Shown here: positions 1 through 7,976 of the stretch, in pieces
How positions within the stretch are numbered: the stretch's first letter is position 1
Layout of the letters: each line of letters begins with the position of its first letter
Source: Chloroflexota bacterium
GTDB taxonomy: Bacteria; Chloroflexota; Anaerolineae; 4572-78; J111
DNA: 43,849 nucleotides
Assembly (NCBI GenBank): GCA_016860845.1
Contig: BOKF01000066.1
Span: 1 to 43,849, forward strand
Direction of reading: 5' to 3'
The notes under the pieces: model-generated
Database searches by the model: none
What the model was told of the DNA's origin: nothing
What the model saw: only the letters and a program-made list of their open reading frames with translations
Program-made: the position numbers and the translations under genes

Positions 1-106
1 GCTTTCTGCTTCTATCTCGCGTAACCTGTAGCCGATGGGGTAGCTCTCCTTTGGTTCCTTTTTTGATCTCGTCAATCAAAAAGTATACCTCAAGAAGCTG
101 CCTCAT
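1..106 (-). CDS. Partial ORF at left edge, possible small HTH protein (start only)
   Basis: Reading the minus strand from an ATG at 104-106, the frame stays open for 35 codons to the window edge. The ATG follows an AAGGTG ribosome-binding sequence at short spacing. The visible peptide begins MRQLLEVYFLIDEIKKG and continues with a helical stretch ending in RDRSRK. The pattern resembles the first helices of small HTH_11-like domains, but the fragment is too short to assign. It lies on the same strand as the DUF4173 gene, 37 bases downstream of that gene's stop. Chance openness over 106 bases cannot be excluded. Confidence 0.3.
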   Translation of the reverse strand, partial: MRQLLEVYFLIDEIKKGTKGELPHRLQVTRDRSRK

Positions 107-143
107 CACCTTATTTGAAAAGTATTGCCACTAGATCAGGTCT

Positions 144-1664
144 TCACTTTATTCCTGCCAATGCCGTGTAAGCCCGCTGCTCGGCCAGGTGAAACGAAGG
201 CCATCCTTGGGCAGCGATAGTCTTTGCCAGGCGCTCGCGGCGGGAGTGAAGGTGATCGCTCAGTGTCAGCCGCTCGTCGCGATTAAGCTGATCCAGCGCC
301 GCAGCCAACACCGGCACCGCATCGTCGGAGAGGGTGGTCAGGTACTCCACATCCAGTTTGCCGCCGGTGCGGTAGGAGGATGAATTTTCCTCGGCGATGA
401 AAGTATCCAGGCTGGCCAGGTTTTGCCGGGCGATAAAGTCGTCGGGGTTGATGACATTGAGCGTGACGACAAAGCCCAGGCCGGCCAGCAGCAGGCCCAG
501 GGCAAAGCGCTCGGGCTGGAGCCATAACGTGACCACAAACCAGACAAACGTGGCCGCCAGCCAGACCATGAAAACGTGGCTGTAGAGGCGCAGCTCGGTG
601 TAGCCGTAGGCAATCTCATAGAGGAGCAGCCGTTGAAAAGCGGAAGCCAGGATAACCAGCCCTAACGCCACCATCAGGCTGCTCAAGCCCTTAAAAGCAA
701 CTCGCTGCCAGGCAGTTTCGCGGCGGGCCAGCCAGTATAGGGTCAGGATCAGGCCCAATGTCAGCACCGACACGGCGACCAACTCGAAGAAGCCGCGCCG
801 GGCGTACTCGGCGTAGGTGTAACCCTCGACAGTAATATTGGCCTGCCCGCCGAACAGGTAAGCAAATTGAATCCCCACAAATACTAAAAACAGGAGGTCT
901 ACCAAAACCAGCAAAATTGTGACCTCGATAAAGCCGAGGCCGAACGGCCAGGTCAGGCGGCCTGCTCTGGCGGCCAGGCTGGTTTCATCGGCGGCGGGGG
1001 TGCGACTCAGGGCGTAGACCAGTCCCCCGGCCAAAAGCCAGGCGACGACAAGAATGATGGCCCCCCGCCACAACCATTCCAGCATGTCGGCCAGAAATTT
1101 GAGCTGCAAGACATCTTCCAGATAATGGGCAAAGACCAGGTCGGCGGAGGCCAGCAGGCAGGTAAAAACAAGGAGGATGGGCAGCGCCAGCAGCAGGCCG
1201 CGCACTACAGGCAGCACATTGCGCCGGCTGTGGGCCTGAATAGTGGGCAAATCCACACTGGCCGCTACCAGGGGCGCCGGCCGGACGAGAAGGTTAGCGG
1301 TTACCTGGAGCAGAACAAGGGGATAACCCAGCAGTCCCAGCCTGGCGATCCGGCCAGCGGCGTAAAAGTGAGCGATCAATCCCAAGAAGGCCAGGCAGGC
1401 GACGATATTGAGAAAAGTAACAAAGGCGTTCGCTCGAACGGCGACCATGGCCGCAAAAAAGAGCAGGGGAACCAGCAGCCAGAGATTGCGCCAGGCCGGA
1501 CGCACACCCTGCATCCTGCCCAGGCTGAAGAGGGCGGCCAGTAAGAGCAGAATGAAGAGAAAGACGGAAATGCCGAGGGCCTGGCCGTAGAACAAGGCGT
1601 CCCAGCTCCAGCCGAGGATCAAAGCGATAAGTAACATCAAGATGGGGCGATTAGGGCGGGTCAT
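144..1664 (-). CDS. DUF4173 (formerly DUF4153-like) polytopic membrane protein
   Basis: This is a 506-residue protein dominated by hydrophobic segments, with about 10-12 predicted membrane helices between residues 8 and 420. A hydrophilic tail of about 80 residues follows. The segment around residues 165-185 (FTCLLASADLVFAHYL) matches the signature region of the DUF4173 family of bacterial membrane proteins, whose function is unknown. The ATG is preceded by a strong GGAGGAG ribosome-binding site. A promoter-like pair lies upstream at 1714-1742. The neighbours are a possible minus-strand ORF downstream and a divergent plus-strand unit upstream, so the gene is probably expressed alone or with the edge ORF. 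The family call is fairly secure; no biochemical role can be given. Confidence 0.8.
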   Translation of the reverse strand: MTRPNRPILMLLIALILGWSWDALFYGQALGISVFLFILLLLAALFSLGRMQGVRPAWRNLWLLVPLLFFAAMVAVRANAFVTFLNIVACLAFLGLIAHFYAAGRIARLGLLGYPLVLLQVTANLLVRPAPLVAASVDLPTIQAHSRRNVLPVVRGLLLALPILLVFTCLLASADLVFAHYLEDVLQLKFLADMLEWLWRGAIILVVAWLLAGGLVYALSRTPAADETSLAARAGRLTWPFGLGFIEVTILLVLVDLLFLVFVGIQFAYLFGGQANITVEGYTYAEYARRGFFELVAVSVLTLGLILTLYWLARRETAWQRVAFKGLSSLMVALGLVILASAFQRLLLYEIAYGYTELRLYSHVFMVWLAATFVWFVVTLWLQPERFALGLLLAGLGFVVTLNVINPDDFIARQNLASLDTFIAEENSSSYRTGGKLDVEYLTTLSDDAVPVLAAALDQLNRDERLTLSDHLHSRRERLAKTIAAQGWPSFHLAEQRAYTALAGIK

Positions 1665-1713
1665 GGCTCCTCCGGTTTTGTGAAAGTTTTAATTTACCCT
1701 TACTGCTATTGCC

Positions 1714-1742
1714 AGCGTAGTAAATAAAAAGGAGAGGGTCAA
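1714..1742 (-). promoter_or_regulatory. Putative sigma-70 promoter of the DUF4173 gene
   Basis: On the minus strand, TTGACC (1737-1742) is separated by 17 bases from TACGCT (1714-1719). The -35 box is 5/6 to consensus; the -10 box is only 3/6. It sits about 50 bases upstream of the start codon at 1664. Confidence 0.4.
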
Positions 1743-1839
1743 GCACTCAGGTGCTTTAAATGATGCTTTCAGGAGGTGGACGGCCCCGGGAATTTGGCCT
1801 AAACTGGGCTTAAATTTGGCTAAACGTCGAGGAGGTCCA

Positions 1840-2010
1840 ATGCACAAACATCCAAACGCCTTGATGTTGTCCCTCATCGGTTTGCTGCTGGCGGTTATTG
1901 GCCTGGGCCGCTTACAGCAAGTCTGGAGACATATCCTGCTGGCTGTGATCGTAGCCGGAATAATTATTGGTTGGGTGGTCTATTTAAATCTGCTGACCCA
2001 CTCGCTCTGA
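1840..2010 (+). CDS. Small two-helix membrane protein, hypothetical
   Basis: This 56-residue protein has two hydrophobic helices (about residues 6-23 and 29-48) and nothing else recognisable. The start at 1840 is preferred because GAGGAGG lies four bases upstream. A TTG eight codons earlier would put that ribosome-binding site inside the coding sequence. It ends 18 bases before the radical SAM gene on the same strand, so the two are likely co-transcribed. No family was recognised. Confidence 0.55.
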   Translation: MHKHPNALMLSLIGLLLAVIGLGRLQQVWRHILLAVIVAGIIIGWVVYLNLLTHSL

Positions 2011-2028
2011 CAAACGAGGCGAACCGAA

Positions 2029-3465
2029 ATGAAAGTCAAAATGATTCTACCTGCCCTGACCGAAGCCAAAAGCCCCTTCTGGCGGCCCATCAAATACTCT
2101 CTCTTTCCTCCACTGGGATTAGCTACACTGGCAGGTTATCTTGAGGATATAGACGAAATCACCCTGCAAGACGAGCACGTTGAAACCCTGGCTTTGGACG
2201 ACGAGCCGGATTTGGTGGTCATCCAGGTGTACATCACCTCGGCCCGCCGGGCTTACGAACTGGCCGACCATTACCGGGGTAAGGGCGTTCATGTAGCCCT
2301 GGGCGGGCTGCATGTGACCTCGCTGCCCGAGGAAGCGGCCCGGCACGCCGATACCATCTTCCTCGGCCCCGGCGAGGATACCTGGCCTAAGTTTCTGGCC
2401 GATTTTCGAGCCGGGCGGCCGGGCCGGGTCTATCGTTCGCAATTGCGCACCCTGGTCGGGCTGCCGCCGATCCGCCGGGGTTTGGTCAAGCGGCAGCTTT
2501 ACCTGGTGCCCAACTCGATTGTCGTTTCGCGGGGCTGTCCCCACACCTGCGATTTTTGCTACAAAGAGGCTTTTTTCGAGGGCGGCAAATCGTTCTACAC
2601 CCAAACCGTAGACGCGGCCCTGGCCGAAATCGAGCGGCTGCCGGGCCGCCATCTCTACTTTCTGGACGACCATCTTTTTGGGCAGGCTCGCTTTGCCGCC
2701 GCCCTGTTCGAGGGCATGGCCGGCATGGGCCGTTTGTGGCAGGCCGCGGGCACGGTGCAGTCGGTTTTGAAACCCGGCCTGCTGGAGAAGGCGGTCGCCT
2801 GCGGCCTGCGCAGCCTGTTTGTCGGCTTTGAAACGCTCAACCCCAACAACCTGCGCGAGCAGAACAAGTACCAAAATTTGAACCGGGATTACAGCGCCGC
2901 CATTCGCCGCTTGCATGATCTGGGGGTGATGATCAACGGCAGCTTTGTTTTTGGTATGGACGGCGACGACGAGTCGGTTTTTGAGCGCACCGTTGAGTGG
3001 GCCATCAGCCAGGGGATCGAGACGGCGACCTTCCACATCCTGACCCCTTATCCCGGCACAGCCCTATACCAGCGCATGGCCGCGCAAGGCCGGCTGTTTC
3101 ACAGCAATTGGGATTTGTACGACACCCGCCATGTGGTCTACCGTCCGGCCAAGCTAACGCCGGAGACGCTGGAAGCCGGCTATTGGCGCGCTTATTGCGA
3201 CTTTTACCGCTGGAGCGCCATTTTTGCCGGGGCGGCGACTAAACCTGATTTGACCGGGCGGCTGCGGCATGTCGCTTACGCCGGGGGCTGGAAAAAGTTC
3301 GAGCCATTGTGGGATTGGGTCATCCGGGCCAAACGAGTGACCCGCATGTTACCGGCGTTAGAAGCCATTTTGAGCGGGTTTGGGTGCCTGCCTGGCGACC
3401 GCCGACCGCGGACGGCAGACCGCTGTTTAGAGCTTGAAAATCAGGAGTGTCAAAGTGCACTTTGA
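2029..3465 (+). CDS. B12-binding-type radical SAM protein
   Basis: This 478-residue protein has an N-terminal Rossmann-like cobalamin-binding-type domain (about residues 1-130, with LGGLHVTSLP and a GPGEDTWP segment). The radical SAM core follows, with cluster ligands C170, C174 and C177 in CPHTCDFC. The N-terminal domain lacks an obvious DxHxxG cobalamin His, so B12 binding is uncertain. Sequence after residue 400 resembles the C-terminal extension of the family that includes hopanoid- and lipid-modifying radical SAM enzymes; the substrate is unknown. The last roughly 25 residues look like read-through of intergenic repeat DNA. The stop codon lies inside a perfect 34-base palindrome, so the native C-terminus may have been replaced. 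A PAP2-VanZ gene follows after 30 bases. Confidence 0.82.
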   Translation: MKVKMILPALTEAKSPFWRPIKYSLFPPLGLATLAGYLEDIDEITLQDEHVETLALDDEPDLVVIQVYITSARRAYELADHYRGKGVHVALGGLHVTSLPEEAARHADTIFLGPGEDTWPKFLADFRAGRPGRVYRSQLRTLVGLPPIRRGLVKRQLYLVPNSIVVSRGCPHTCDFCYKEAFFEGGKSFYTQTVDAALAEIERLPGRHLYFLDDHLFGQARFAAALFEGMAGMGRLWQAAGTVQSVLKPGLLEKAVACGLRSLFVGFETLNPNNLREQNKYQNLNRDYSAAIRRLHDLGVMINGSFVFGMDGDDESVFERTVEWAISQGIETATFHILTPYPGTALYQRMAAQGRLFHSNWDLYDTRHVVYRPAKLTPETLEAGYWRAYCDFYRWSAIFAGAATKPDLTGRLRHVAYAGGWKKFEPLWDWVIRAKRVTRMLPALEAILSGFGCLPGDRRPRTADRCLELENQECQSAL

Positions 3466-3474
3466 CACTCCTGA
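3441..3474. repeat. Perfect 34-base palindrome across the radical SAM stop codon
   Basis: The 17-base arm TCAGGAGTGTCAAAGTG is followed immediately by its exact reverse complement. It contains the TGA stop of the radical SAM gene (3463-3465) and ends 22 bases before the next start codon. It could form a cruciform or an RNA hairpin. There is no T-tract, so it is not a typical intrinsic terminator. Related palindromes occur at 20366-20400, 20788-20837 and 41092-41112. Confidence 0.9.
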
Positions 3475-3495
3475 ACTGTTCTTGGAGGGGTAGCT

Positions 3496-4365
3496 ATGGA
3501 CTTGACCCTGCTCACCTTTTTCAATCGAACCCTGGCTCATCCCCTCTTAGACGTATTCATGCTCATCGTCACCTACGGGGGGCTGGCCTTACTGCCCGGG
3601 TTGGGCGTCGTTTTGCTGTTTGGCCAACATCGTCGGGCTGGTCTAACGATCCTGGTCGCCATAGCAGCGAGTCTGGCCCTGACCTTCACCTTTCAATATC
3701 TCTCACTGCGTCCTCGTCCCGAGGGAGTACGGCTGCTGTTCCCGACGCCCAATTTCCCTTCGTATCCCAGCGGGCACGCCGCCGTCGCTTTTGCGGTGGC
3801 TCTGGTTTTGGCTTTATTCTGGCGGCGCTGGCGTGGGTGGGGGCTAAATTTGGCTGGAGCCGGGTTGATTGCCCTCAGCCGGGTCTATTTGGGCTACCAT
3901 TATCCATCCGACATTTTTGCCGGGGCCGTTCTCGGCGCGGGCGCAGGTGCGGCGAGCTACGGACTGCTGCTGAGTCCCACCCCTGGCCGCTTGCGCTGGC
4001 TGCTCTGGCCACAGGTGGCTGTCGTCATGACCATTACCCAGATGGCCTATCTCGATTTACTGCCCTGGGGTCTCCTGGAGTGGCCGCTGGCGGATAAAGT
4101 CCTGCACTTTGTTTTGTTTGGCTTGGTGGTCTTCTGGCTGAACCTCTGGCTGGAGGGGAGTGCGCTTCGCTGGGGGCGACGCTTGCTGCCGCTGGCTGTG
4201 CTCCTCCCCCTCTTCATAGCAACGTCGGAGGAAATCGCCCAAAGTTGGTCGCCGCTGCGCACCGCCGATTGGCTGGACTGGTTGAGCGACCTGGCTGGGA
4301 TGCTCTTTTTCTGGTGGCTCAGCCGGAGCCTGGTGAATGCAAAAGTCACCGGGACGGTGGAGTGA
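3496..4365 (+). CDS. PAP2-type phosphatase fused to a VanZ-like domain
   Basis: This 289-residue integral membrane protein has an N-terminal PAP2 (phosphatidate phosphatase type 2) domain. It shows SLRPRP at 70-75, PSGH (91-94, H94) and SR-x5-H (S128, R129, H135) followed by D139. The C-terminal half resembles VanZ-like proteins, with DKVLHFVLFG near 200 and EEIAQSW...RTADWLDWLSD at 245-265. In the first phosphatase motif (K-x6-RP) the expected Lys is Gln67, so activity may be altered. PAP2 enzymes dephosphorylate lipid phosphates or undecaprenyl diphosphate at the outer face of the membrane. The fusion suggests a role in envelope lipid recycling or teicoplanin-type resistance, which is an inference. 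GGAGGGG precedes the ATG by five bases. Confidence 0.82.
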   Translation: MDLTLLTFFNRTLAHPLLDVFMLIVTYGGLALLPGLGVVLLFGQHRRAGLTILVAIAASLALTFTFQYLSLRPRPEGVRLLFPTPNFPSYPSGHAAVAFAVALVLALFWRRWRGWGLNLAGAGLIALSRVYLGYHYPSDIFAGAVLGAGAGAASYGLLLSPTPGRLRWLLWPQVAVVMTITQMAYLDLLPWGLLEWPLADKVLHFVLFGLVVFWLNLWLEGSALRWGRRLLPLAVLLPLFIATSEEIAQSWSPLRTADWLDWLSDLAGMLFFWWLSRSLVNAKVTGTVE

Positions 4366-4416
4366 TCAGCAAGAAAGCTTATGATCGGGACAACAATTGA
4401 GCCTCTGGGCGAAGGG

Positions 4417-4683
4417 TTATCGGGCCAGCAGCCCCACCAGCCAGCGCAAGACAAAGTAGATGATGGCCGCATTGATGGCCGCGCCAATTGCGACCACCAG
4501 CAACCCTACAGCTACAGAACCGGAGCCGGGCAGGAGGTTGCTCAAGATAGAGCTCCAGGGGATGGTCAGGACAATGGCAAAAATGCCGGATAAGGCATCA
4601 TTGCTGGTGAAGATGGGGATGATGCTCAGCAGCACCAAAGTTAAATAAACTGCGGTTAAAATTACGGGAAGTTTGCGTAACAT
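4417..4683 (-). CDS. Small membrane protein, paralogue of the one at 16683-16946
   Basis: This 88-residue protein starts MLRKLPVILT and has three predicted membrane helices: about residues 8-25, 33-50 and 56-85. It contains the conserved core LLPGSGSVAVGLLVV. It is clearly homologous to the 87-residue product at 16683-16946: both share the IIPIFT-DDALSGIFAIVLT-type stretch and the PGSGSVAVGLLVV motif. The function is unknown. The ribosome-binding site is GGAG four bases before the ATG. The gene ends 51 bases from the converging PAP2-VanZ gene. Confidence 0.7.
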   Translation of the reverse strand: MLRKLPVILTAVYLTLVLLSIIPIFTSNDALSGIFAIVLTIPWSSILSNLLPGSGSVAVGLLVVAIGAAINAAIIYFVLRWLVGLLAR

Positions 4684-4734
4684 TTTTGCTCCAAATGTAT
4701 TTTGCTTGGAACATGAAGATGCGCAGAGGACTCA

Positions 4735-4776
4735 CAGAGATACACGGAGTTTTGAAAATTCCTCCGTGTATCTCTG
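4735..4776. repeat. Stem-loop with 15-bp perfect arms
   Basis: The arms are CAGAGATACACGGAG (4735-4749) and its exact complement (4762-4776), with a 12-base AT-rich loop. It sits between two minus-strand genes: downstream of the LysM/META gene's stop and upstream of the small membrane protein's start. It may attenuate transcription between them. No T-run follows, so it is not a classical terminator. Confidence 0.8.
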
Positions 4777-4820
4777 CCTTAGCTCCACGCTACTCTGTGT
4801 ACCTGGACTCTTATTTTTAA

Positions 4821-7214
4821 TTAAGGCTTCGTGCTGCTGAACTCCAAGGTACCGCCATCGGCCAGCAGGTCAATGAACAGGTGGCCATCCTGAAAGAAGT
4901 AATGGGCGGCAAAGCCGAGCTTCTGCACAAATTCCTCGCCCCGCGACTCCGGTGGACAGGCAGCCAGGGTGGTGATCCCCGGCTGCACAGTGAGACTGCC
5001 GTCTTCAGCCGCAGTATAGGAGCTTGAGGCCATGTTGCAATCGGCCTTGATTTGCAGCGTCCCATCGGGCAAAAAGGTGAGGGCGTAATTTTCGGGATTA
5101 TCAACCGCAAACTGCTGCACCGGGTCGGTCAGGCTGACCCACTGCCAGGTAGTACCGGTCAGCATCTTAACCAGACCGCTGTCAGCCTGACTGCTTGCAG
5201 CCGCCGCTGGTGGGGCCAGGAGCAGCCGGCCATAATCACCCTGGCCTTTGTCGTAGTAAAGGACCAGTTTGCCGATCCAATAGCCCCACTGGGTAACCGT
5301 TTGCAGCGCCTTGAAGTAGGCGGTTTCCTGATTGAGAATCGAGTCAGGGCAGGCCATTTGGGTGGCTACCACCGGGCCAATGGTCATCACAAAAGGATTG
5401 TCAGCGCCCAGGGTGAAGCTGCCGTTGTAGCTGTTGCAGCCGCCGGAGCCGCTAAGCTGGTCGCCAGTAAAGCTGAGGGTTACGGTGGTATCGGCCAGGG
5501 CCGGCTGATCCTCATCCAGTTCCAACAGAGTCCAGGTGGTTCCGTTCAAATCGACGGCGGAGACTTTTTCCAGCGCTGCTTCTTCGCCGGGAATTTCGGC
5601 CAGTTGGCCGTTTTGCAGGGCATAGGTTTTATGGGTTTTGTGACTCTTGCAGCAAGCGGCATCGCCCGGCCCCTCAGCCGTGATTTCCAGTTTTATCTGG
5701 CCATTTTCAATGGCTACCGATTTGACCTGGATCCGGTCTTCAATCATCACCGCTCCGGCATCAACCGGCTGGCCGTTTTGGTTGAGTTGAGCCGAAACAT
5801 AGATAAAATGGCCGGTGCCGCCGGAGGATTCTTCCAGAAAAACAACAGCATCTTGCACGCCATTCCCGTCAAGGTCGCCGTAAATAATACCGTTGTTAAT
5901 GAAGGTCACTCGTGGCCGTTGCGGCGAGTCGGCGCTGAACGGCTCGCCTTCATACGCGCCGTCGGTCAGCGTCACCGGATCATCGTAAATGCCGCTGTAG
6001 GTGGCGTTTTTGAGCTGTTCAGTGGTCAAGCCGGGCGGCGCGGTTTGAGGGGCAAAAACCAGGGTGTTCAAACCGCCTTGCCCATTATCGTAAGAGATGG
6101 TCAGATCGCCTACCTGATAACCCCACTGACTGGCATGCTCCAGCGCGGTAAAATAAACTGTTTCCTGATTGAGGATAGGGTCGGGGCAAGCTTTTTTGGT
6201 GGCCGCAACCGGGCTGATGGTCATTACAAAGGGATTATCCGTACCCAGGGTGAAATTGCCGGTATAGGTATTGCAGCCGCCGGAACCGTTGATTTGCCCA
6301 TCCTTGAAGCTAATCGTCACCGACGTATCGGCCAGGGCCGGCTGCAGATCAAAGTTGAGATCAACCAGGGTCCAGGTGGTTCCATTCAAATCGGCGGCAG
6401 AGATTTTTTCTAAAGGTTCTTCCGGGCCGGCAACCTCGGCTAGTTTACCGTCTTGCAGGGCATAGGTCTTATGGGTTTTGTGGCTCTTGCAGCAGGCGGC
6501 ATCGCCCGGTCCTTCGGCGGTGACCTCCAGCTTGATCTGGCCGTTTTCAATCGTCGCCGCTTTTATCTGGATCCGGTCTTCAATCCACACCGCGCCGGCA
6601 TCAACCGGCTGGCCGTTTTGGTTGAGTTGAGCCGCCACATAAACAAAGTTGCCGGTACCGCCGCTGTTTTCCACCAGAAAAACAGCCGCATCGTTCACCC
6701 GATCTCCGTTAAGGTCGCCAGAGATGATGCCGCTATTGGCTAAGGTCACTCGTGGCCTTAGCGGCGAGTCGGCGCTGAACGGCTCACCTTCATGCGTGCC
6801 GTCGGTCAGGGTAATTGGCTCCTCGTAGATGCCACTGTAGGTAGCGTTGGCCAGGGCATCTGCCGATAAGCCATTGGAGTCGCTTGCCGGTGCTAGGGTA
6901 GACCCAAGCAGGTCGGGCGCAGCATCGGCACTGGGAATGCACAGCTTCCAACCCTCCTGAATGACGTTATTTTGACCGATAATGTGGTAGCTGCTATCAG
7001 TAGCCGCTTTGGCATTGGTGGCGGCGATAATAGCCGGATAGAGTTTGGAGTTGTCCAGCGTATCGGCGGCAATTTTGGTTAGAAAATCGCCGGCCTGGAC
7101 GGTGTAATCGGACGCGCAGGTTACTTCATTCTGAGCCAACAGATTAGCCGGCTGGAAGAGTCCAAGCAGGGCCATGAGGGCGGCCAGACAATATAATATT
7201 TGCTTTACTTTCAT
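4821..7214 (-). CDS. Secreted LysM protein with two GDLNGDG/CC-type domains and three META domains
   Basis: This 797-residue protein has a signal peptide (residues 1-28, ending NLLAQ) and a LysM-like segment (about 34-93, beginning YTVQAGDFLTKIAADTL). Two near-identical units of about 280 residues follow (121-400 and 401-672). Each unit holds a GDLNGDG...FLVE...GGTG...GPGDAACC domain and a META domain (LNGTTWTL...GSGGCN...). A third, more divergent META domain covers 680-790. META domains occur in HslJ-type heat-shock and periplasmic proteins; the first half of each unit is an uncharacterised domain that also appears at the C-terminus of the lipoprotein at 22747-24411. LysM suggests peptidoglycan attachment. 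GGAGG lies four bases before the ATG. The protein is probably exported and wall-bound; its biochemical role is unknown. Confidence 0.8.
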   Translation of the reverse strand: MKVKQILYCLAALMALLGLFQPANLLAQNEVTCASDYTVQAGDFLTKIAADTLDNSKLYPAIIAATNAKAATDSSYHIIGQNNVIQEGWKLCIPSADAAPDLLGSTLAPASDSNGLSADALANATYSGIYEEPITLTDGTHEGEPFSADSPLRPRVTLANSGIISGDLNGDRVNDAAVFLVENSGGTGNFVYVAAQLNQNGQPVDAGAVWIEDRIQIKAATIENGQIKLEVTAEGPGDAACCKSHKTHKTYALQDGKLAEVAGPEEPLEKISAADLNGTTWTLVDLNFDLQPALADTSVTISFKDGQINGSGGCNTYTGNFTLGTDNPFVMTISPVAATKKACPDPILNQETVYFTALEHASQWGYQVGDLTISYDNGQGGLNTLVFAPQTAPPGLTTEQLKNATYSGIYDDPVTLTDGAYEGEPFSADSPQRPRVTFINNGIIYGDLDGNGVQDAVVFLEESSGGTGHFIYVSAQLNQNGQPVDAGAVMIEDRIQVKSVAIENGQIKLEITAEGPGDAACCKSHKTHKTYALQNGQLAEIPGEEAALEKVSAVDLNGTTWTLLELDEDQPALADTTVTLSFTGDQLSGSGGCNSYNGSFTLGADNPFVMTIGPVVATQMACPDSILNQETAYFKALQTVTQWGYWIGKLVLYYDKGQGDYGRLLLAPPAAAASSQADSGLVKMLTGTTWQWVSLTDPVQQFAVDNPENYALTFLPDGTLQIKADCNMASSSYTAAEDGSLTVQPGITTLAACPPESRGEEFVQKLGFAAHYFFQDGHLFIDLLADGGTLEFSSTKP
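5199..6854 (-). repeat. Internal tandem duplication of about 840 bp in the LysM/META gene
   Basis: Codons 121-400 and 401-672 encode the same domain pair. Whole stretches are identical, for example LNQNGQPVDAGAV, GPGDAACCKSHKTHKT and LNGTTWTL. The DNA is also strongly similar, for example around the ccggcatcaaccggctgg segments near 5757 and 6597. Such conservation suggests a fairly recent duplication or continuing gene conversion. Confidence 0.85.
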
Positions 7215-7258
7215 AGTTCCTCCATTATGTATTTTTATGGTAGTTATAATCTTTGAGT

Positions 7259-7287
7259 TTCAGGTAAGGTATTTTTTGTGCTATAAT
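7259..7287 (+). promoter_or_regulatory. Putative promoter of the toxin-antitoxin pair
   Basis: A perfect -10 box TATAAT lies at 7282-7287. The -35 position at 17-base spacing (7259-7264, TTCAGG) is poor. The -10 is 40 bases upstream of the antitoxin start. Confidence 0.4.
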
Positions 7288-7326
7288 TTCTCCTGGTATT
7301 ACCCTGTTTGAAAGGATGTCACAGCT

Positions 7327-7551
7327 ATGGTTACAACCTATCGCTTGCAAGCCAATGATTTGGATCAGAATTTTATTGACGCTTTAAAAACGCTTTTCAA
7401 AGATAAAGAGATCGAAATTATTGTCAATGAGGTTGACGAAACCGCCTATTTGTTCCAATCAGAGGCTAACAAAGTACGTTTGTTGCAGGCTGTTCAAAAT
7501 ATACATAACCGGGAAAACCTGGTTGAAGTTGAGCTTGACCGCCTACAATGA
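7327..7551 (+). CDS. Antitoxin of a YoeB-type toxin-antitoxin pair
   Basis: This 74-residue acidic protein has the length and layout of small type II antitoxins: an N-terminal region that could form a DNA-binding strand-helix unit, then an acidic helix (residues 50-74). It does not show a clear YefM/Phd signature. The call rests on its position: its stop codon overlaps the ATG of the adjacent toxin in ATGA (7548-7551), typical of antitoxin-toxin operons. Such antitoxins usually neutralise the toxin and repress the operon. Confidence 0.72.
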   Translation: MVTTYRLQANDLDQNFIDALKTLFKDKEIEIIVNEVDETAYLFQSEANKVRLLQAVQNIHNRENLVEVELDRLQ

Positions 7552-7811
7552 AAAAACAGGTTATCTTTGAGGCCGGAGCATTTGAAGATTTTTCAAATTG
7601 GGCCGCACAAGACAAGAATATTTACGAAAAAATTATTGCCTTGATTAACGATATTCAACGTAATCCTTTCAATGGTCTCGGAAAGCCTGAACCCTTGCGC
7701 TACGAGCTAAAAGGTTTTTGGTCGCGTCGCATCAATCAGGAACACCGGCTGGTTTATAAAGTAACTGACACGGCCATCATTGTGGCCGCTTGCAAATATC
7801 ATTACGATTGA
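7548..7811 (+). CDS. yoeB: YoeB/Txe-family mRNA interferase toxin
   Basis: This 87-residue protein matches YoeB in length and motifs: the segment LRYELKGFWSRRINQEHRL, then a C-terminal CKYHY. The candidate catalytic set known in E. coli YoeB (Glu46, Arg65, His83, Tyr84) corresponds here to E48, R67, H85 and Y86, so the enzyme looks intact. YoeB toxins cut mRNA in the ribosomal A site. The gene overlaps its antitoxin by four bases, so the two are translationally coupled. It is followed by the remnant of an ABC transporter substrate-binding gene on the other strand. Confidence 0.9.
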   Translation: MKKQVIFEAGAFEDFSNWAAQDKNIYEKIIALINDIQRNPFNGLGKPEPLRYELKGFWSRRINQEHRLVYKVTDTAIIVAACKYHYD

Positions 7812-7856
7812 GACCGCCAGGACTTTAACCTCGGCCATTTGGCTCTCTATAGCTCC

Positions 7857-7976
7857 TTACTCCGGCAGACGATAGACCGGCACAAACGCCCCGTTTTGAA
7901 CTTGATTGACCACAATATGCGGGTCGGTGCAGTCGCCGAACTCGTTGCAGGTCAGCGTGCCGGTCAGCCCGGCAAA
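7857..7976 (-). pseudogene. C-terminal remnant of a branched-chain-amino-acid-type ABC substrate-binding protein
   Basis: The minus strand reads 39 codons, F-A-G-L-T-G-T-L-T-C-N-E-F-G-D-C..., ending FVPVYRLPE and a TAA stop (7857-7859). This is the typical C-terminal end of LivK-like periplasmic binding proteins of the Peripla_BP_6 type. No upstream part of that gene exists: past 7976 the sequence becomes the helicase 3' end. The helicase's own TGA (7964-7966) lies within this remnant in a different frame, so the remnant supplies the end of the helicase gene. A second remnant of the same family lies at 20167-20337. Confidence 0.72.

Noticed and set aside
2119..3036. 305-codon minus-strand open frame
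   Set aside because: Opposite strand of the radical SAM gene, which carries the CPHTCDFC motif.
5052..6413. 453-codon plus-strand open frame
   Set aside because: Shadow of the duplicated META gene; the product has no recognisable domain, while the minus strand gives LysM and META motifs.
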